Part shown: piece after piece, positions 60,248 to 64,000 of the stretch
Position numbering within the stretch: the first letter of the stretch is position 1
Layout: each line of letters opens with the position of its first letter
Assembly (NCBI GenBank): GCA_037044905.1
Contig: JBAOKB010000048.1
Location: 806,001 to 870,000, forward strand
Direction: 5' to 3'
Length of the DNA: 64,000 nucleotides
Source of the DNA: Hortaea werneckii
Taxonomy: Eukaryota > Ascomycota > Dothideomycetes > Mycosphaerellales > Teratosphaeriaceae
Program-made: the position numbers and the translations under genes
The notes under the pieces: generated by a model
The model's database searches: none
Seen by the model: the letters and a program-made list of their open reading frames with translations, nothing else
Told to the model about the DNA's origin: nothing

Positions 60248-61471
60248 GATTGTATAGGTGCAAGAGGGTGATGATAGGATCAGGCGAAGCAGATGGACAT
60301 TCAGATGGCTGCTCCCCGGAGATATAGCAGGGTCTTTGAATTTGCTACGCAGCGATGCATGGGTGTATGCGAGAAATCAAGTAGATCAGTGTAGGCGATA
60401 GGTCCTGCAGGTAAGATATCGTTATGTGGTAACCCCACTCACCCTCTTCGTGCGCATCCACCCATCCATCCAGTCGAGGCGCGGAAAGTCCTGGATTGTT
60501 TCAACCTTGATGCAGACTGGAGATGGCGTTGGCCTGGCCCCGGGAAAGGGGAGAGAGGCACCAAGGAAAGTCAGCCCCAGAGTGGGACATGGTTTCGGGA
60601 CGAGTGAGCCGGTGCATATCATCCACTGCTGTTTCTTACCCTCGGGCTTTGCCATTGGCTGATACACGCACGACGCACTGGACCACCCGGACCTTGGGGA
60701 GGATTTGCGGGGAATTGAGATCTGGGAAAGCCCCAAAGTGGGATGGTGAGTGATGAGTAACGAGTGGTGAGGTTGGGTTGGGTACGTGAGATGAATCGCC
60801 GTAAATGGGAAAGCAGGAGTGGTCGATATCCCTACATAGCATACCTACATGCACGGCGGTACCCTAAGGTAAGCTGCATCTCACACGCCACCTGCCTGCA
60901 GCCCGCGATCCTTGGGAAAAAGATTCACATGTCGGACTTTTAGGTAATATCTTGGGTCCATTAGTACATACAACCGGTTGAGTTGTCTCCGGCGCGACTC
61001 GCAGCAGTGGAAGATGATGCACGAGCGAGCAGCTTGCCGAAGCCCGAAAGCTGACTCCAAAGTATACCATCGTCTTCAAACGTCAACCGCCACTGCAAAG
61101 CCAACACAAGTCACCTGCAACAACTGAAACGATTCGAAGACGATGGACACGAGTGACGTTGCTCCCCTCCTCGCTTCACAGTCAGGACGGTGCCTGGTAG
61201 GGCTGACTCCATCTCTGCTTGGGTCTTGGCTGATCGCAAACGTCGCCTTGAAGTCATCATGACGCGCTGAGGGGCATATGTGGGATGGAAGATATTTTGC
61301 ATCAATGACAAACATCATCTGGAATAAATAGTTGTGCTCCTTCGTGTAGACGTGCTCTTTCCCCCATCAACAACAACAACAACCACCTTACCACAGATTT
61401 TCCTCGGATCGAATCCCCCATCGCATCCATCAAGCCACCCGCTATACCTATATTTTCTAATCCTCGCCACC
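60248..61471. other. divergent promoter region, Ser-rich protein / 217-aa protein
   Basis: 1.2 kb without a recognised gene. Contains the tacctacatg/ctaaggtaagc-type motif near 60840-60880 and a CAA-rich leader (caacaacaacaacaacc, 61366-61384) before ATG 61472. Confidence 0.55.
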
Positions 61472-62197
61472 ATGTCTGGACACTCTGACTCCGTCCACAA
61501 GCAGGCCACGCAGGCCAACACCAACCCAGAGGCTCTGTCCCACCAGATGCCAACCGGCGGCAGCGGTGAATTCCACGCTCGCCAGGGCCAGGATGCCCCT
61601 CAGACCACCCACGGCGTACGTCCTAACCCCGCCGACCCCCCAACCAACCTGCAATCACTCCCATGCTAATAAGCTCTTCCACAACAGCACAAGCCAGGCG
61701 TCAACGTCGGCAACGAAGCCGTCCCAGAAGCCCACATCCAGACGCTGCCCCCAGGATCCGCTCCTGCCAGCGCCACCTACCAACCAAACCCCACCGACAC
61801 CGCACCCCCGACCCAGCAGTACCGGGCACCGGGCTACGTGGCCGCAGACGCCCCGCAAGCCAGCGCAATGGACATGCCAGGCGCGACGTCCGGGTCCGTG
61901 AACACGGGGCTAGGCAAGCCGCTACAAGGCCAGACCAGCACGGAGATCCGGCACGACGGGGAGCACCACCGCAAAGCGGCCGGCAGCGGCGGGTTCGACG
62001 GGCTGAAGAGCGGCGCGCACGGCGGCACCGTGGACCCGCACGACCCGGCGTTCGCGTCGCAGCGCGCGCTGGACAAGGACGAGGCGGTGGTCGGGCGTGG
62101 CGGTGCCCTGTCCGCTGAGGAGCGGCTGCCGGAGGGCAGCGAGACGGTCGCCCAGGAGCACAAGATTGGGAGGGATACTAGAAGCTATGCTTCTTAG
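61472..62197 (+). CDS. hydrophilic conserved fungal protein of unknown function (217 aa)
   Basis: Exons 61472-61615 and 61688-62197, joined in phase 0 across a 72-bp GTACGT/CAG intron. The start context gccaccATGT is close to the fungal consensus. The protein, MSGHSDSVHKQATQANTNPE then GSGEFHARQGQDAPQTTHG, is Gly/Ala/Pro/Gln/His-rich with no hydrophobic segment, and ends EERLPEGSETVAQEHKIGRD then TRSYAS. Within it, GVNVGNEAVPEAHIQTLPPG and TSTEIRHDGEHHRKAAGSGG look like conserved short motifs. Composition suggests a stress-related, heat-stable, disordered protein; this is inference. Frame intact. Confidence 0.72.
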
Positions 62198-63735
62198 ATG
62201 AAGGACACATCTCGGGTGCCTTTTTGCTCCTTTTTTCCTTTTTTGATTCCCTAAATATTCACGATGCATGAGTATACCTGGTAGCTAAAGGGGATTCTTA
62301 AAAGTAATTGAAAAAAAAATGAAAAAAAGATTAATCAAAGTAATGCGGATGATGCGATGATTCTTCCTTGTTGTTGTTTCCTCTTCGAGCCCTCTTCGCC
62401 CTCGCCCTCCCGGTCCTCTTCATCACCTACCTGACCTCGTGTATACGATGCATGAGAAATCGCAACGTCAGAAATGTATTGATTGAAGTATATGAGCTCA
62501 CCCTTTCAAAGATCAAGTCTTGATCCAAAGACGACATTCAAGGTTACTGTGTAGTAGAGTGAGAAGCGGTAATTCCTTTCCAGTTTCCAAAGGAATTTGG
62601 ACATTTTCTCGCCTCGTGCAAGAAAAAGCTTCGAGATTAGTAAGCGGATGCTTTGGCCACCGACCACTGCCACCTACACCCACTGCACCCAATACGGCAG
62701 CAACCATCCTGATAGCGACGTGGATGAGATCACCTTCGAGGAAAAGGAATTTCTCCCAGAACGTCCCTTGGGGAAGAGAAGTGATTTGATATCTATTACC
62801 AGACATGGTGGAATTTCACATCCCTTGAGTGTATTTCGTGCGACACATCTTGAGAGTCATTGTGTTCGTTGACTTGAAAAAGGAACAAAATACCAGAAAT
62901 GGGATGCACACTCTAATCCTCTCAATTCACCTGTCCCTTTTTTATAAACTTTGTCTGGCCTATCGAGGATACCTAGAAGTTGCTCCACCAGAAGATGACA
63001 TTCTGAATGATAGGATGATGCCCACGCAGAGTCCAACGGATGAGCGCCTGAAGGCAATGGCACTTCCCCTTTCCCCATATCCTCCAGACTGTGAACAAGA
63101 CAAATCCAGCATGGACTTTCTGCCACAAGCGAATTGAACACAGGGAAAAGAGAAGGCAGAACTAAGCTCAACCTTGTTCCCTGTTTCTTCTTCTTCTCTC
63201 TCTGAAAACAGCTTCATCTCGCCGTCCTATCTCGGCCACCAATTTTTTGGTTTTTTTGTATCTTTCTTTCACTTTATTTCGATTCACCACCACTCGTAAC
63301 CTTCCACTTCCTTCTTCTTCCCTGCCACCCGCTTCCGTGCACTTCAGCACAGCTACAACTTGTGCCTTCTTTTATTTGCAACAAGCGGTATTGTTCGAGA
63401 CACGCTAGACCCCATTTCTTCCCCAATGATTTCCCTACGCAGAGAAAGCTAAGGTGGAATTCTGATTGAACCCGCGAGAGCCATGAGGGCCTTATGATCT
63501 CCTGCTCATTTGCAGAGCAAAATCCGGGACGGAATGGAGGATCATGAGGACCAGCGATCCCGCACTTCACTCTGATTACCGTTTTCGGCTTGATAACTTG
63601 TTCAGGACCGTCTGCATTCATAGGAAAAGCCCTGCTCGCTCGCTCGCTCGCTCGCTGACTCGCTGACAAAACAGACCTTCAGAGAAGACATACCTTTTTC
63701 CGAAATTTCCTCTTCCGGATCATGGAATAAGATCA
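62198..63735. other. intergenic, 1.5 kb
   Basis: No gene I can support. A minus-strand ATG at 62806 opens 97 codons to 62513, with a hydrophobic core IRMVAAVLGAVGVGGSG but no family. A gctc tetranucleotide repeat lies at 63634-63667. Part of it is probably the 3' UTR of the last gene. Confidence 0.5.
63634..63667. repeat. (GCTC)n tetranucleotide repeat
   Basis: Five to six tandem gctc units, then two diverged gctgactc units. Confidence 0.85.
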
Positions 63736-64000
63736 TCAACCACCCTGTCCATTTGGCGGAGTCACGTTCCTAAAAGAGCTGTTATGACTCGTAGTCGACC
63801 ACATGTTGTTGCCCGCACCGAAGAGCAGCGGGCTTGCCATGCCAGCTGACTGGCTGAAACGCGCATACCCATCGGTCGGCATAGGAGGCGGGGCTTGTCC
63901 TGGTGGCGGGACGGCGGCGGCGTTGGGGCTGAGATTCGCTGCCCATGGGTCACCACCGACGACGGACACTGGGGCGTGGTTGGGGTTGATCTGGGAGGCT
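63736..64000 (-). CDS. 3' end of an unrecognised gene (partial, C-terminal 87 residues)
   Basis: The frame is open from the window edge to the stop at 63736 and reads ASQINPNHAPVSVVGGDPWA, then PNAAAVPPPGQAPPPMPTDG, YARFSQSAGMASPLLFGAGN and NMWSTTSHNSSFRNVTPPNG. It is Pro/Asn/Ser/Gly-rich and disordered, as in C-terminal tails of RNA-binding or signalling proteins. The domain that would identify it lies outside the window. Confidence 0.6.
   Translation of the reverse strand, partial: ASQINPNHAPVSVVGGDPWAANLSPNAAAVPPPGQAPPPMPTDGYARFSQSAGMASPLLFGAGNNMWSTTSHNSSFRNVTPPNGQGG

Noticed and set aside
60422..60736. 104-codon minus-strand frame with possible coding look
   Set aside because: It has no ATG at its 5' end and no recognisable motif.
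62513..62806. 97-residue minus-strand open frame with ATG
   Set aside because: One hydrophobic patch only, no family or conserved motif; probably 3' UTR or chance.
63634..63667. Short tandem gctc repeat as a CRISPR-like array
   Set aside because: Units are four bases with no spacers; a simple microsatellite in a eukaryotic genome.

Overview
The window is nuclear DNA of a filamentous ascomycete (Pezizomycotina). The evidence is short GT-AG introns of about 47-200 bp, compact intergenic spaces, genes on both strands, and fungus-specific families: GH12 and GH88 enzymes, a Ccg-9-type trehalose phosphorylase, a secretory lipase, an Rsd1-like splicing factor and a yeast-type PIS1. A Dothideomycete is my guess from overall protein flavour and is not proven.

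Layout. 0-12 kb: GH12 glucanase (partial), Xaa-Pro aminopeptidase, GPI-type thaumatin-like protein, cytochrome-b5-like MAPR membrane protein, a low-complexity tract, and an ELO-family fatty acid elongase with a very long disordered tail. 12-22 kb: a tiny hydrophilic protein, an NTF2-like protein, sideroflexin, an NCS1 permease and an F-box protein. 22-34 kb is a metabolic stretch: GH88 hydrolase, trehalose phosphorylase, amidase-signature enzyme, PuuE-type allantoinase, old-yellow-enzyme oxidoreductase and secretory lipase. 34-47 kb is mostly housekeeping: coiled-coil membrane protein, PIS1, a P450, long-form tRNase Z, ribosomal protein uS7 (RPS5) and the RBM39/Rsd1-like splicing factor. 47-64 kb: a 2.9 kb gene-poor gap, a G/W/P-rich protein of unknown function, an MFS transporter, an intron-bearing tRNA-Thr(UGU), the 25S rRNA m5C methyltransferase RCM1/NSUN5, a Ser-rich protein, a hydrophilic 217-residue protein and the 3' end of one more gene.

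The most striking property is not one gene. About half of the protein genes carry net one-base frame breaks inside otherwise well-conserved sequence (roughly 15 missing bases and 6 extra bases in 14 genes), often in short C, G, A or T runs. Once introns are removed, the length remainder modulo 3 of each broken gene agrees with the breaks found by reading. I take this mainly as indel error in the assembly. The elongase break falls exactly on a canonical -1 slippery heptamer, and the amidase and P450 carry enough breaks that true pseudogenisation is possible. I found no transposon, CRISPR array or secondary-metabolite backbone gene, and no convincing new multi-gene system. The loosest functional theme is nitrogen/purine use: NCS1 permease, PuuE allantoinase and amidase within 12 kb.
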